Source of the DNA: Sebastes aleutianus
Lineage: Eukaryota > Chordata > Actinopteri > Perciformes > Sebastidae
Direction: 5' to 3'
DNA: 64,000 bases
Assembly: GCA_916700875.1 (NCBI GenBank)
Contig: CAKAKS010000032.1
Location: 4,882,001-4,946,000, forward strand
In this document: positions 13,101 through 24,579 of the stretch, piece by piece
Layout of the letters: each line of letters begins with the position of its first letter
Position numbering within the stretch: the stretch's first letter is position 1
Notes under the pieces: generated by a model
What the model was told of the DNA's origin: nothing
The model's input: only the letters and a program-made list of their open reading frames with translations
Databases searched by the model: none
Made by a program: the position numbers and the translations under genes

Positions 13101-14099
13101 TAAGAAGTTGCAGTTTAGGGTTTGTCAGACTTGTCAGTGTTAGAGTTCTTCTGTTCTTTTCTGTAGATGGGCATGTATATTGCTCATTGTTTGTATATCC
13201 CCATCCCTTCCTTACAGCCAAAAGCTCTAATGCCGCCCGACCGCTTCGTACTGCCTTTACATGGACATGGCAACTGACTTACACTGTCACCCTCATCACC
13301 CTCATTTCTTATGTAGTATGTTCATAGGTCCCACCCCTTCTTCACCTTCTCCCTTGTCTTTAGAGAATATTAAAGTATAAAGTCATCAGTCCATTCTACA
13401 CTAAAGATCTAATTACAATTTAAGCAAAAACTGTTACATGAATAGATTTTAGATACTATTGAAGTCTATTGCAATGAAAAACATGTAGATACACATTCTT
13501 TTGTAAAAAAAAAAAGCAGAAAGAAATTATTTACCAGGAAAAAAACAAAACATAAAAAAACAGAATTATGGTGTTTATTTTTTATGTTATGTGTTGTGGA
13601 TGTATGTGTTGTTGCCTCCCTGTACCGTCATGTTTTAAGATAGAACACAATCTACAATGGATAAAAATGATCTTTTAACGGTACCAAGTGGCTATCCAAC
13701 ATTCTTACACAACTCTTCCTTTGTAAATTCTTTTCTTCATGCCTAAATCATGCGGGCAATTTGTCAATGTAAGTTCCCGATATACCGTATGTATGTGTTA
13801 CACTCTCTTTGAATTGTTTCTTTAAAGATGCAGTTTGTAAAAAAAAAGTGGAGCGCCTCAAAATGTTTATTCTTGTGTATCTCGCACTAAAAGCAAAAAG
13901 TGACTAATGGATATGGTAGGTGCTACATGTAGCATTTTTGGCAATTTCACATCACTGAATTATTTTAAAGCATTTCTGTGCATTGCACTCATTTCTTTAC
14001 TATTCAACCACATACAGTATACTCATAATGCTCATTGTACTAACTAGCTCTTCCAAATAAAAAACAACAAACGACTCACAAATCACAAATCACAAATCT

Positions 14100-15090
14100 A
14101 GCCCCCCTAGACCCTTAGGAGAACATTTTTAGTAACTCGTTCCCTCGAGTTACTTTATAGAGCACTTCTTCCAGTCATTCCTGAAAGTCCATGCATTGCT
14201 GATGTACGGAGGCCGCCCTAGATGATGTACTTCGGTAAAGTTGGAAAGATATTGACAGATTCAAACTTCCCGGATCAATAACTCATAACCGAAACATTGT
14301 TAAAACACAAACGACAGCTCTTTCTAACCGTAGTAAGGTAGACAACAAGTTACAACCTCATTTTAATCACAACGAGCCGTCCTCCGAGCTGACCACATTA
14401 CATCAGTCTCTATGTGCCGCCGGCTGTTAGACGAGTGGTCAGGGACCGTCTACAAAGTGCAACGCCGAAAAGAGTTGCGACAAAAATATTCAATAACTTC
14501 AATATCATGCAGTGTAGTACCACCAAAATTACTTCACACATCAATGGTCTCTTCCTGATTATACTTATTAAACTAATTAAGACATTTTGGTGGCACTACA
14601 CTACACTCCCATTAAAATTCACCAAAATTATGCAAAAGCATATTTTTCCAAACTAAGTGTTGTAGTACAACTATGCGGAGACCATATTGATGTGTGAAGT
14701 AATTTTGATGGTACTACACTGTATAATAGTGAAGTTATTGAATATTTTTATAGCATCTCTTTTTGGCGTTGCAATTTGTGGATGGTCCCTGACCACACGT
14801 CTCAGCCGGCTGCACATAGAGACCAATGTTATGTGTCCAGCTCGGAGGGCGGCTTGTTTTGATTAAAATTAGGTTGTAGCTCGTTGTCTACCTTACTACG
14901 GTTAGAAAGAACCCTCGTTTGTGTTTTAACGTTTTGGTTATGAGTTATTGATCCAGGAAGTTTGAATCTGTCAATATCTTTCCAACTTTACCGAAGTCAA
15001 TGGCGTGACTATCAGGAATGATTGAAGGAAATGCTCTATGAAGTAACTCGTTCCCTAGAGAAGATTTTCTCCTAGGGGTCTAGGGGGGCT
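14100..15090. mobile_element. 1-kb foldback (long inverted repeat) element
   Basis: The termini AGCCCCCCTAGACCC (14100) and GGGTCTAGGGGGGCT (ending 15090) are exact inverted copies. The similarity continues inward for more than 400 bases per arm; for example TAACTCGTTCCCT and GACAGATTCAAACTTCC on the left pair with matching blocks on the right. A spacer of roughly 120-150 bases separates the arms and contains further small hairpins. There is no transposase frame. The layout fits a foldback-type DNA element or a MITE formed by head-to-head duplication. A target duplication is not clear: ACAAATC is found near both ends but not exactly abutting. Confidence 0.85.
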
Positions 15091-17783
15091 CCGTACAAAT
15101 CCTATGTTATTATACGGTACACCATATGATTCAATAGGATCAAATCCTATGGCACAGCCTGACTCGCTATCACTGATTAATACTCAATATGAACACAAAA
15201 TGCTTCATGTACTACCTACCTGCCACAACATCAGTCTTAAAAAACGTACAAACTGCATCTCTCTGATCGAGCTGTGGATAATTGACAACTGAATGAGTTT
15301 TTAATAGTGTTTCATTGTTTTGAATTATAGAATAAAATTGCTTTGATCTACAGAGTTGTGTGCTTGTGAATGTTATATGTTGGTGTTTGTGATAATCTGT
15401 GAGTTACATATGAGTTTTCTTTTAATTATATACCATGTGCATCAGTATGCACATGCTTGATGGATACTTTTCTTGTCAATGGCACACACACTGAATGTTT
15501 ACTCCAGAGATACCTGCTTGAGATCACATTTCCATGATAAAAAATAAATATTTTTGGCACTTCTCCTTAAATATATGAATTGCCCTTGTCACCAGAAATT
15601 TTTTTTTTGTTTTCTTAAATGTGCCGTTTAGCATTGAAGGTAATAATGTATCAAAAATGTATGGTAATATATTTTATAACTGAAGTTGTGGAAGAGTCTG
15701 CAAAGACTTCAGCAGAGTATATACAGCTTGTAAATGAGGAAAAATACAGAGCAACATTTTAAGCCTTTTGTTATTAAATTGTAGTGTTGTGTAAGTTACT
15801 AAGCCAAGCTCTGTCAAAGAGCATTTCAAGTTTAAGCAGGCCCACCTCTATGTCACAATCGGCCAATATACAGTTTACAGTCCACAGCAAGAAAAATGGA
15901 GCACTGCCAATCATTGGTAAACTATTCCAGAAATAACATATACATGTTACAGTAAATTGTGTAACACGTACGTGTTGAATGGTTTGCCAACTGTTGGTTG
16001 TTAGAAAGCAGTTTTACTCACTGTACCTTCAGTAATAACTCCTTTCACCAAGACTGTTCCAAAAAGTATAAAAACATGAGAGGTCTCTTGCTCTTGTTTA
16101 TCAAGCCTGTCAAATGGAACAACATTTCATATGTTATGGTGCGGAAAAAAAATCTCTAGTAAGGCTTATTATTAGCAAGCCTAACAGAAATTGTGACATA
16201 TTCATCAGGTTTAGATTTCAGACCTTATTTGCAGTTGGAAGAAAGTTGGAATTATTTGATCATTTACAGTTACCAGTGTTTAAGAAGATTTCATTTTTTT
16301 TTATTGTAGTATAAAGTAAAGCATGTACGTATGTAGTTAAATAGATGTGTTAGGGGACCTGGTCTCCTGTTCTTCTGGTGGACAAGAGGCTAACTGCAAA
16401 ATGAAACCGTTAAACACTCACTGGATGAAAGCACGTCATGACGTCTTTCACTCAAGCTGGTAATTCTTAAGGAGTGAACATTCAGGTGACTTTGCTCTGC
16501 CATTGACATAGAATAAACTTAAAGCCGTTATAGTTTGACAGCTTTTTCTCGGTCACAGAACTGCTCTTACGACAGTCGTTGTCACTTGTCGAATAAAAAA
16601 GTAAGTAAGCCATAAAGAACTCTTTTTTTAACCTCATCAAGAATCAGTAGCCCAGTGGAAAAGCAATAGAGGAAAAGGAGGTTCTTAATGCCATCAACAT
16701 GTCCATGACAGTATACTGAAACTAACATGATCATGTTCCCTGATGTGTGGCAAAACCTCTCTGTGATCCAAGTCTAGTCTGTTAACCTTTCATGACATTT
16801 GCACCTGTTAACACTAGAAAGGTTTGTATGTACAAAACAAATTAATAAAAGTAACATGCACACATTTCTTGGAAGTGAACTCCGGGGTATTGATATGCAC
16901 ATTTTCAGAAATATTTCACAAATTGTTTGCACATGGCAATAACGACTGTTGAAATTATATACAATTAATGTGTCATTTCTCATGACAAATTGCCTGGAAT
17001 GTGCATCCAGATTAATATCAGTCCGGATGAACTGAAAGACTGTTTTCTGGCTACAATTTATACCCCAAACAAACTGGTTGTTTGTATTCTCTCACTGAAA
17101 TTTAACTTAAAGATTAAGATCACTTTTACCTCCAGAACAGCTCTGTGTCTGAGAAATGTTTGTCGAACTATAACTACAATTTTCTGTATGACCGTAATAA
17201 AGCATCAGGTTTAAGATGACCGGAGAGCCATTGAGCAGTGACACTGTTTTCGGTCTGTCATTTCTACAGATGATGATGATAATGATCATGATCTAAATTA
17301 ATGTAACTGCGTGTGCAGTGAAATTAAAGTTGTATTTTTTTAAATATAATAAGTTTTACTTCTTATTCAATAAGGGGGGGTAAGAAGAAATACAATCTTT
17401 TGATTGTAACGACTCTGCTGAATACATTTTAATACATTTTTTGTATTCAGCAGTTTAAGTTCATTAGTTTACAGTGAAGGTTGTACTTTGCCTTAAAGTT
17501 TCTTAAATGTTATTGAGAAAAAAAACCAAGTATACGAAGAATTTAAAGCGAAATTTGCTTGATTTTTCTGGCTCATCCTTGCACACCTCTTAAGCCTTTT
17601 GAAATATATACCAATTTGACTTTATTTTGTCTTGATTTAGTAGTCTTTAGTTTATTTTCGTAGATTTGGGTTTAGTTGTTGCCTGTTTTGTTGTTCTGTC
17701 CAGATGTATCTTATTTAGTATATTTTATAAACTCCCCCCATGCTGCCCTCTAACACGACTGCCTGTCTTTCTCCAAACCCCAG

Positions 17784-18724
17784 GAGCTGAGTTAGTCATC
17801 CCAGTACTTCAGGATCCATTAGCGCACCCCTCTGTAGCTCCTCGTGCACCCTTCATTCCCACTCCCTCAACCCACCACCCACTCCTCACCATTATTGAGA
17901 CCACCAAAGAGTCCCTGTCCGAGGCCACTGAGGCGGGGGTACCTTGCTTGTCGGACCGAGGCAGCGATGATTGTGATGATGATGGCTTGGTGATATCGGG
18001 GTATGGCTCTGGGGAAGCGTTCAAGTCTAACCTGCCCCCTACTGATGATGAAGATTTTTACACGACCTTCTCCTTGGTAACAGATAAGACCTTATCCACG
18101 TCAGGCTTTGAAGGTGGCTACAAAGCTCATGCACCCAAGACTTTTAGACCTAACAAAACTTCAATCTCCAGACGCGGTAGGACTACCACTACCGCCGTAC
18201 TACTAACCGCAGACCAGAGCCGCACCACCGCCACCTCTGCCTCCACCGCAACCCTCCACAATGCTCCGGCCAAAGAGCCGGCTGGCAAAATGAATAACCG
18301 CGAGCTAAAACCCCAGCCCGACCTAGTGTTGCTTCCATTGCCCACATCTTTTGAGGTAGACAGCACCAAACTGAGGGGCCCATTAATAACCTCCCCAATG
18401 TTCCGTAATATACCCACAGCACTCCCCACAGAGCCGGGCGTCAAGCGAGTTCCAGGGCCCTCGGAAGTGGTCCGTGAATCTAGCAGCACCACCGGGATGG
18501 TCATCGGAATAGTGGCGGCCGCCGCCCTGTGCATCCTCATCCTTCTGTATGCCATGTATAAGTACAGGAACAGGGATGAAGGCTCCTACCAGGTGGACGA
18601 GAGCAGGAACTACATAACCAACTCGGCTGTGCAGAGCAATGGCGCTGTCATGAAGGACAAACAGCAGAGCTTGAAAGGCAGCAACAAGAAACAGAAAAAT
18701 AAGGATAAGGAGTATTATGTGTGA
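17784..18724 (+). CDS. nrxn3: neurexin-3, terminal exon (stalk, transmembrane helix, cytoplasmic tail)
   Basis: The exon follows acceptor CCCCAG (17778-17783), enters in phase 1 and stops at TGA 18722-18724, giving about 313 residues. It begins with GAELVIPVLQDP and continues with a Ser/Thr/Pro-rich stalk. An acidic segment followed by ISGYGSGEAF (about 17994-18020) resembles a glycosaminoglycan attachment site; heparan sulfate on neurexins is established. Stalk blocks FEGGYKAHAPK, KMNNRELKPQPDLVLLPLP and LITSPMFRNIPTA are neurexin-3-type. The transmembrane helix GMVIGIVAAAALCILILLYA (about 18494-18553) is followed by the tail YKYRNRDEGSY, which binds protein 4.1, and by the C-terminal EYYV, the PDZ ligand for CASK and Mint. 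The tail ends KKQKNKDKEYYV, closest to mammalian NRXN3 rather than NRXN1 or NRXN2. An open frame extends upstream to 17666, but that part is intron. Whether it is nrxn3a or nrxn3b is not decided. Confidence 0.97.
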
Positions 18725-18769
18725 CTGTGAGAGACTTTCGTGAAAATGAGAGAGTGAAGAAAGAAAGCA

Positions 18770-18834
18770 CTAAGAGAACATTTACTTATCAGTTTCCTTG
18801 CGAGGAGCTATGACAAATGATGGTATAACATGGA
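18770..18834 (+). repeat. nrxn3: duplicated 3' UTR segment, copy 1
   Basis: Runs from CTAAGAGAACA through TTACTTATC, a GTTTCCTT block and CGAGGAGCTATGACA to TGATGGTA and CATGG. It matches 19432-19497 at nearly 90 percent of positions by eye. No further copy was seen in the window. Confidence 0.85.
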
Positions 18835-19431
18835 ACTTGAATAATCCTATACTGTGCTGAGTAGTTGAACTGATGATACGTACTGTAATATAAAGCACAC
18901 TTACTATTGTAAGCATAACGACAAGGCTAAATAGCAACTTTAGAGACCTTACTCTTCTATCTGGTCAGAGACATTATCAGTATAGAAATATTTCACAGCT
19001 ACATCATTCTCCTAAGTGACTTTTAGAGCTATGTGATCCTTGGCATTATACAAAAAACACTTTTTTTGTAAAATTGTTAATTACAAAAGGCTCGTAATCT
19101 TATACATTTTCAGCATGTAAGCAACATGTAGTGCTTAACAAGAGGGGGTCAGGCACAGCATCATTGTAAAAGTAAAAAAGGACTCTTGTTGTAACAGAGT
19201 ATATGACACATTTTTATGGTTTATACATAATAACAAGTGTGGTGTCTAACTTATTTTTGCTTTAAGCAAAAGGAAAAAAAATGACAAAAAGAACAGCAAG
19301 AAAAGAAAATGTGTATAAAATGATTCCAAGTGAGCAAATTTGACACGGGCAGATCTCCTAAAAATCTGTTTGCTCTGACATCTGATTCACCTCAATTTTC
19401 TTCTCATTGTTTGACGGACGAAGGGACTTCG

Positions 19432-19497
19432 CTAAGAGAAGAGTTACTTATCGGTTTCCTTTCGAGGAGCTATGACAGAGTGATGGTACAGCATGGG
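19432..19497 (+). repeat. nrxn3: duplicated 3' UTR segment, copy 2
   Basis: Second copy of the segment at 18770-18834, in the same orientation and about 660 bases downstream. The core CGAGGAGCTATGACA is identical. The differences are mostly single substitutions and one inserted base. Confidence 0.85.
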
Positions 19498-20375
19498 AAG
19501 AAGTGTCCGGGTTCTCAAGGTAAAAAGCAACTGATTGTAAAATGCATGCCATCCTAATTCAACAGTAAAGTCCAGTACAGTAAAAGTCCAGTATACAGTG
19601 TTCGACTCGGACCATGTTCTCTTAATTAATGCCAAACCTTAGCCCCTCTCAAAAATGTTAACCATTGAAGAAAAAAACAATCTCTTAAAAAAAGGTCTAT
19701 TTATTGATGCACAGCCAGTGGTGGTTTTATCTTTTCGTAAAACTGTATGTTGGTTCATTGCTTGTCATTCTCATTTTCTATGGAGGCGTGAGGAGAACGA
19801 CAAATGCAGTACTACGACACTGTTAACAAATGTGTATACAGAAATAAATCAAATGTTGAAAGTGTGAATTCTATCTGCTGTCACAGTCGACTGTGTCAAA
19901 AAACAAGAAATTTGTTTACATATTTTATTACATGCTAGCTGTTGTACTTTGTAGGTAGGAAATTGTACATATATACCATGACAGTTGTAATTTTTAGTAC
20001 CTCTATTGTACAGACTGATCATATGGTTTATCAGCATATTTCATGACAGAATTTATTAACTGTTAATTTACATGGAGAAAAACTTTAATCAGAATGTGGA
20101 GAAATCATATTGATATTTCATAAAGAATAAAAATGTATTGTTAGCATAGAGATCTAACCAGAGATGTTTCTAAAGTTGCATGAATATTTAATTACTTGCA
20201 GTTGTCCAACAAATACAAGGTGCCCTTCCTTCTGTATCATGGCTTTCTTGTTCTGGGTTACACTAGTGATATATCATTTTTTTAAAGAAAATAAAGTCAC
20301 AGTTATATGACAAATACTGAGAGACAAAGAGGCTATAATGGACGGGGTTCACAGTTCACGACAGCTAAAATGTTT

Positions 20376-20408
20376 GGGTTGGGGGTTGGGGGTTGGGGGG
20401 TGGTGGGG
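20376..20408 (+). other. G-quadruplex-forming motif
   Basis: Runs of 3, 5, 5, 6 and 4 guanines on the plus strand are separated by TT or short loops (GGGTTGGGGGTTGGGGG and onward). The motif lies between the two distal candidate nrxn3 polyadenylation signals, so it may be transcribed. Confidence 0.7.
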
Positions 20409-20620
20409 TTAAGTGGGACTGGTCATGTCAAATCATTGTCTTGTCACTTTTTTTACCATTAGTTAACAATATTTTACTGTCCATTTATGTTGCCATTATC
20501 TGCCATTGTCATTTAACGATGTGGAGGTACAGTCTTTTTCTTACCTGAAATTCACATTTTACATGTTATAATTGTTACTTTTCATAACCCTTTTTTCATC
20601 AGTTTGATAACAAATAAAAC

Positions 20621-21908
20621 ATTCTTTTTTTCTCTGAAATTATACTGTAGTCCTTGGATAAATCCAATTATATGCACTTACTCATGGTAATACACTTTGG
20701 CCCCTCATTCTCACCGTAGAATAATTTAGACTCAACAGGAAAGAGAACACAAGGCAGCTGCAAAAGTCCCTGTAAACTTGGTTTCAAATCTTTTCTCTAT
20801 AACATTTAATATTATGACTAAATAAGCAAAAAAATCAACGTTCAGCTATGCTTCATCGGGACCGTGTGGGTGCAGTTTGATCACATTTGATTGACAGTGT
20901 CCTCGCAGCATGAGCAAACAACCCCAACTGTCGTTAGATTTTCTTTATTTAAATGTTGCTTAATTCTGATTGATGCATGACAGTGTGTGACATGACCATT
21001 TTTTTCAAACAGAAACCACAGAAATGTTGTCTTCACGAAGGACCCCATCGCACATTGTGAGAAGCTGATTGATAAAAAGACTGAAAGATAAGGCGAGAAG
21101 CTCCACTGAGAATACCCTTCTTTAAGTCATGGGCGAATATAACGTACATTAGCCAATCACAACATAAAACTAAACCAAAGAACCAGCCATACATTTATTA
21201 TCTGATACCTGATATCCAGATCCAGGTCACAGTAGCAACAGGGAAAACCCTCATGTCCACTGGAAGTCCCTGTGTAGCGTTCCGGCTCCAGCACGTCTGT
21301 TCTTCAGCAGTCAGGTTTCCAATATGGCTTCGAACCTAAGAAAGGAACTTTGATGACTTCAACAGGTGGTTGTATATATTATATGAAGCTTAATGCGAAA
21401 GTTCAGACAGCAAGACCCTTAACACTCTCTCATTCACAACCTTTCTGTCTTTCTCTCTCTCTCACTGGCTCCTACTCTATCAACTGACTGTGTGGGTGGT
21501 TCACTCTTATATAACCAAACAGATTCTACCACGCTCTCCAGGAGCCAATCATATTGTTGCAATCAGATTTTAAAACTGTTCTCCTCTCTGCTGCTGTCAG
21601 TTTTCAATTCAGTGCGACTCGAGGCAACCCGCCTCTACCCCATCACTTCCAGGCTTCATCAGATTCTGTGCCGAGGCCTGCTTTACATTCCTTCATTGGA
21701 TCTTCAGCAACTCCTTTCACCACCACCACCAGTGTCTAGACTCCAGGGGGGAATGTATCCTAATCTCATCACGGAATCACTACCCCCTTTCGATATACTA
21801 CTTCACGATGGAGTCTAATCGCCAAAGACTTTGCACTATTCTGCTATTATGTATCATGTAATAAATGTATTGTTCATTCTATACGGGGTCTCTCCTGATT
21901 GAAATATA
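20621..21908. other. intergenic, no gene seen
   Basis: Downstream flank of nrxn3. An apparent exon-like frame at 21492-21818 has no recognisable similarity. The bases just before and after the Tc1 remnant (GATTGAAATATATA and TATAGAAATATATATTGG) suggest that the Tc1 copy landed in an older AT-rich repeat. Confidence 0.4.
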
Positions 21909-22444
21909 TACACCGATCAGCCATAACATTAGGACAGCATGGGCACCCTGACCAGTCTGCAGCTACGCAGCCCCATACGCAACAAACTGCGATGAACTGT
22001 GTGTTCTGACACCTTTCTATCGGAACCTGAATTAACTTTTTCAGCAATTTGAGCTAGAGTAGCTCTTCTATTGGATCGGACAACACGGGCCAGCCTTCGC
22101 TCCCCACGTGCATCAATGAGCCTGTCGCCGGTTCACCGGTTCTCCTTCCTTGGACCACTTTTGGTAGGTCCTGACCACTGCAGACCGGGAACATCCCTCA
22201 AGAGCTGCAGTTCTGGAGATGCTCTGACCCAGTCGTCTAGCCATCACAATTTGGCCCTTGTCAAAGTCGCTCACATCCTTACGCTGGCCCATTTTTTCTG
22301 CTTCCAACACAAAGTTCAAAGTTCAAAATGTTCACTTGCTGTCTAATATATCCCCCCCACTGCCAGGTGCCATTGTAACGAGATAGTCAATTTTTTTTCA
22401 CTTCACCTGTCAGTGGTCTTAATGTTATGGCTGATCAGTGTATA
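21909..22444 (-). mobile_element. truncated Tc1/mariner element
   Basis: Inverted termini CACCGATCAGCCATAACATT (left) and AATGTTATGGCTGATCAGTG (right) flank about 535 bp, and both ends abut TA. The minus strand carries the N-terminal part of a Tc1-type transposase and then runs into the other terminus, so the catalytic DDE region is deleted. Tc1/mariner elements duplicate a TA target, which fits the TATA flanks. Confidence 0.88.
22113..22319 (-). pseudogene. Tc1 transposase N-terminal fragment
   Basis: The frame encodes the helix-turn-helix DNA-binding part of a Tc1 transposase, with GQIVMARRLGQSISRTAAL and GCSRSAVVRTYQKWSKEG. A small deletion after VNRRQ shifts the frame to a stop. In another frame downstream (minus strand, about 22110-21925) the second DNA-binding subdomain continues with RRLARVVRSNRRAT and HRSLLRMGLRS. 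The catalytic domain is absent, so it cannot transpose itself. Confidence 0.88.
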
Positions 22445-22987
22445 GAAATATATATTGGGGGAGATTGAAACCCGTCTCTGTTCCAAAATGGTAATTGCTT
22501 GGTTCATGTCTTTATCCCTCCTCCTCACTGACGAGATGTCTATAGGAACAGCAGCTTACCATCCTCTTCTTGCTCACTAGTTAAGTTGATATGTGGCTTG
22601 ATATCCACCTCCCAGCCCTCGCTCCAGCCTCAGTCTGGGTCTCATTCACATGAACGGAGGAAGGGAAACAACTCTGGATTCAGAGAAAATTTGCTTCAAA
22701 GCCCAGCACTCTTTCTGGGGGCTTGTGAAAAACTGGAGCTGTAAGTATGATAAAGTAGGACCAGAATCCATGTCAAGCATAAGTGAAGCTTCATGCATGA
22801 AGATTGCTGTTGAGGAAACCGCACAGGTTTCAAACCAGCTATGTGCATTCTTGGAAATAGAGTCTTTAGGCATCTACAGCAAAGGTGAGGAACGACCTGA
22901 CCTGTACCTTGACAGATCAGTCAGGTACAGCAAGGTACAGCAAAGGGCGATATGAAGTGGAGATACCATGGCAGGGATTTGAATGGC
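22445..22987. other. intergenic, no gene seen
   Basis: Frames at 22646-22955 overlap on both strands and resemble no family that I know. No splice context supports a gene. Confidence 0.35.
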
Positions 22988-23639
22988 TTAACCCTCATAT
23001 TATCTTTGGGGTCAATTTGACCCCATTCAATGTTTCACGTCTCTAAATAAATGATTGACATAATTTTTTTTGCTTCATATTTAATGACTTTTCCTAATTT
23101 AATGGGGACAACTGGGTAAACATAAAGTTAAAATGATGATATGTTTTCAATGTCCTGTACACATGCTGTACGCATTGGTGTTCTTTGGGGTCATTTTGAC
23201 CCCAGGCTGTTTTAGCTGTATAAAACATATAAGAAATATCAACATTTTACACACATTTGTTTTGGATGATATTGAGGTCACTATAACATGCAACTTTATA
23301 ATCTTCAAAAAGCTTTAGGGCCCTAACCTAACATAACCATAACTGTAGTAGTGCGAGAACCACTGATAGTTCACACGACATGGGGGAGGGGAAACATCAT
23401 TCTCGCGATAACTTTGATATTTCCCCATGCTTTGGGGCGGCAAAATATGGTTCCCGTGAAGATATTGATTTTATTTAAAGGGCTATTTAGGTAGTCAACA
23501 AACAAACATAAAGTACCTGACACATAAACTTGGGTAACAATTTGAATTATAATCATTTTCTAGAGGTTTAAATTGGTGGGGTCAAATTGACCCCAAGGAT
23601 AAAAGATGTTAGTAAATTTGAAGGTAACAGGAGGGTTAA
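22988..23639. mobile_element. piggyBac-like MITE with TTAA target duplication
   Basis: TTAA at 22988-22991 and 23636-23639 flank a 644-bp body that starts CCCTCATATTATC and ends GTAACAGGAGGG. The ends begin CCC and finish GGG and are inverted copies, the signature of piggyBac-type elements, which insert at TTAA and duplicate it. Inside are three short palindromes of the type GGGGTCAATTTGACCCC (near 23009, 23190 and 23579). No transposase is present. Confidence 0.82.
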
Positions 23640-24579
23640 AAGAAAACTGATGTGATGCTGTTCAAGAGATACAATGATGTGATGGAGGACTAGCTTCAAA
23701 AAGGAATATGTGAGGATATTCCAGAGACTACAGAACATACAGTATAAACTGAAAACAGTACTACCTGCCTCAACATGCTGTAATTAGGGAGGACAAAGCA
23801 AGTTAAGAGTCATCACACACACTGAGAATGACTCTTGTGGTGTTCAGAGTGTCATCAAGCCCGTTCTTGCTTGCAATTAATATACTTGGAGAAATACCAG
23901 ACGAGTCATTCACAGACCGTTAACACTCTGAAAGACTCCCTGTGTGATGACTATTGCCAGCTCAGGGGAAGTTTAAGACGCCTATGCACTAACCACAAGT
24001 GCAAGGGAGATCTTGTCCGCTGCAAGCATGAACCTCTCTGTAAGTGGATCACAATTTCCTGGTCCAAGTTCCAACAGTTTCCTCTGAAAGCCAAGTGGCT
24101 GGGGGAGGGTATTTTGACGTCACTATGGAACCTGAAGCACATGGCTGTGTGTTTAAGGTGCTCCGTTTAGTGTGGAGGCCAGAGACTTTGTTTTCAAACT
24201 CAAACATCTAATGGACATTTTTAAGAGAAAGAAAGAACACAAAGAGGAGCAGCCTGTGGTCATCAGATTAAATATTTGACCCCCTATGGGATTTCTGACG
24301 CCATTTAATAAGAGTGAAATATCTATGTGGCAAGGGATCATCAGCTGGGACAGGGAGCTGCCAAGAGACATCTCCCAAAATCAACTCCCCTCTCAGTGCG
24401 AAGTCTATATCATCAGCCCGGTCTCTCCAAATGGCGTATGAATGACACGACAATTTGTTGTCCAGCATTTTGTGTGCAATCACAACACCGTTGCTGCTTT
24501 CGGCGTGTCATTTCACACCATGTAGTCTGTACTGACTGTAATGTAACCGCATCTGCATGAATATGCTACGCTCAGTCCT
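23640..24579. other. intergenic, unassigned
   Basis: Frames of up to 111 codons (23835-24170 plus, 24268-24483 minus) overlap each other and have no recognised similarity. They could be parts of an old unclassified repeat. Confidence 0.35.

Larger units (their letters stand above)
5566..17783 (+). other. nrxn3: nrxn3 last intron (about 12.2 kb)
   Basis: This intron separates the stalk exon from the terminal exon. It contains a MITE-like element (6610-7128), a minisatellite (9546-10122) and a foldback element (14100-15090), listed separately. The spans 7129-9300, 10123-14099 and 15091-17783 show only short chance frames, homopolymer runs and unassigned AT-rich DNA. Alternative neurexin exons at splice sites 5 and 6 could be hidden here, but I could not recognise one. 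Confidence 0.7.
18725..20620 (+). other. nrxn3: nrxn3 3' UTR (extent inferred)
   Basis: Sequence after the nrxn3 stop is AT-rich and free of recognised transposons, as expected for a long brain-gene 3' UTR. AATAAA signals occur at about 19841, 20127, 20290-20295 and 20613-20618; the last two are the more plausible distal sites. A 66-base segment is present twice (18770 and 19432), and a G-rich quadruplex motif lies at 20376-20408. The true polyadenylation site is not visible from sequence alone. Confidence 0.55.

Noticed and set aside
17666..17783. Upstream extension of the nrxn3 terminal exon frame with an ATG at 17666
   Set aside because: Sequence before the CCCCAG acceptor has no neurexin similarity and is pyrimidine-rich intron. 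The exon is spliced, not initiated here.
23835..24170. 111-codon cysteine-rich frame
   Set aside because: Overlapped by minus-strand frames of similar length. No similarity recognised and no supporting signals.
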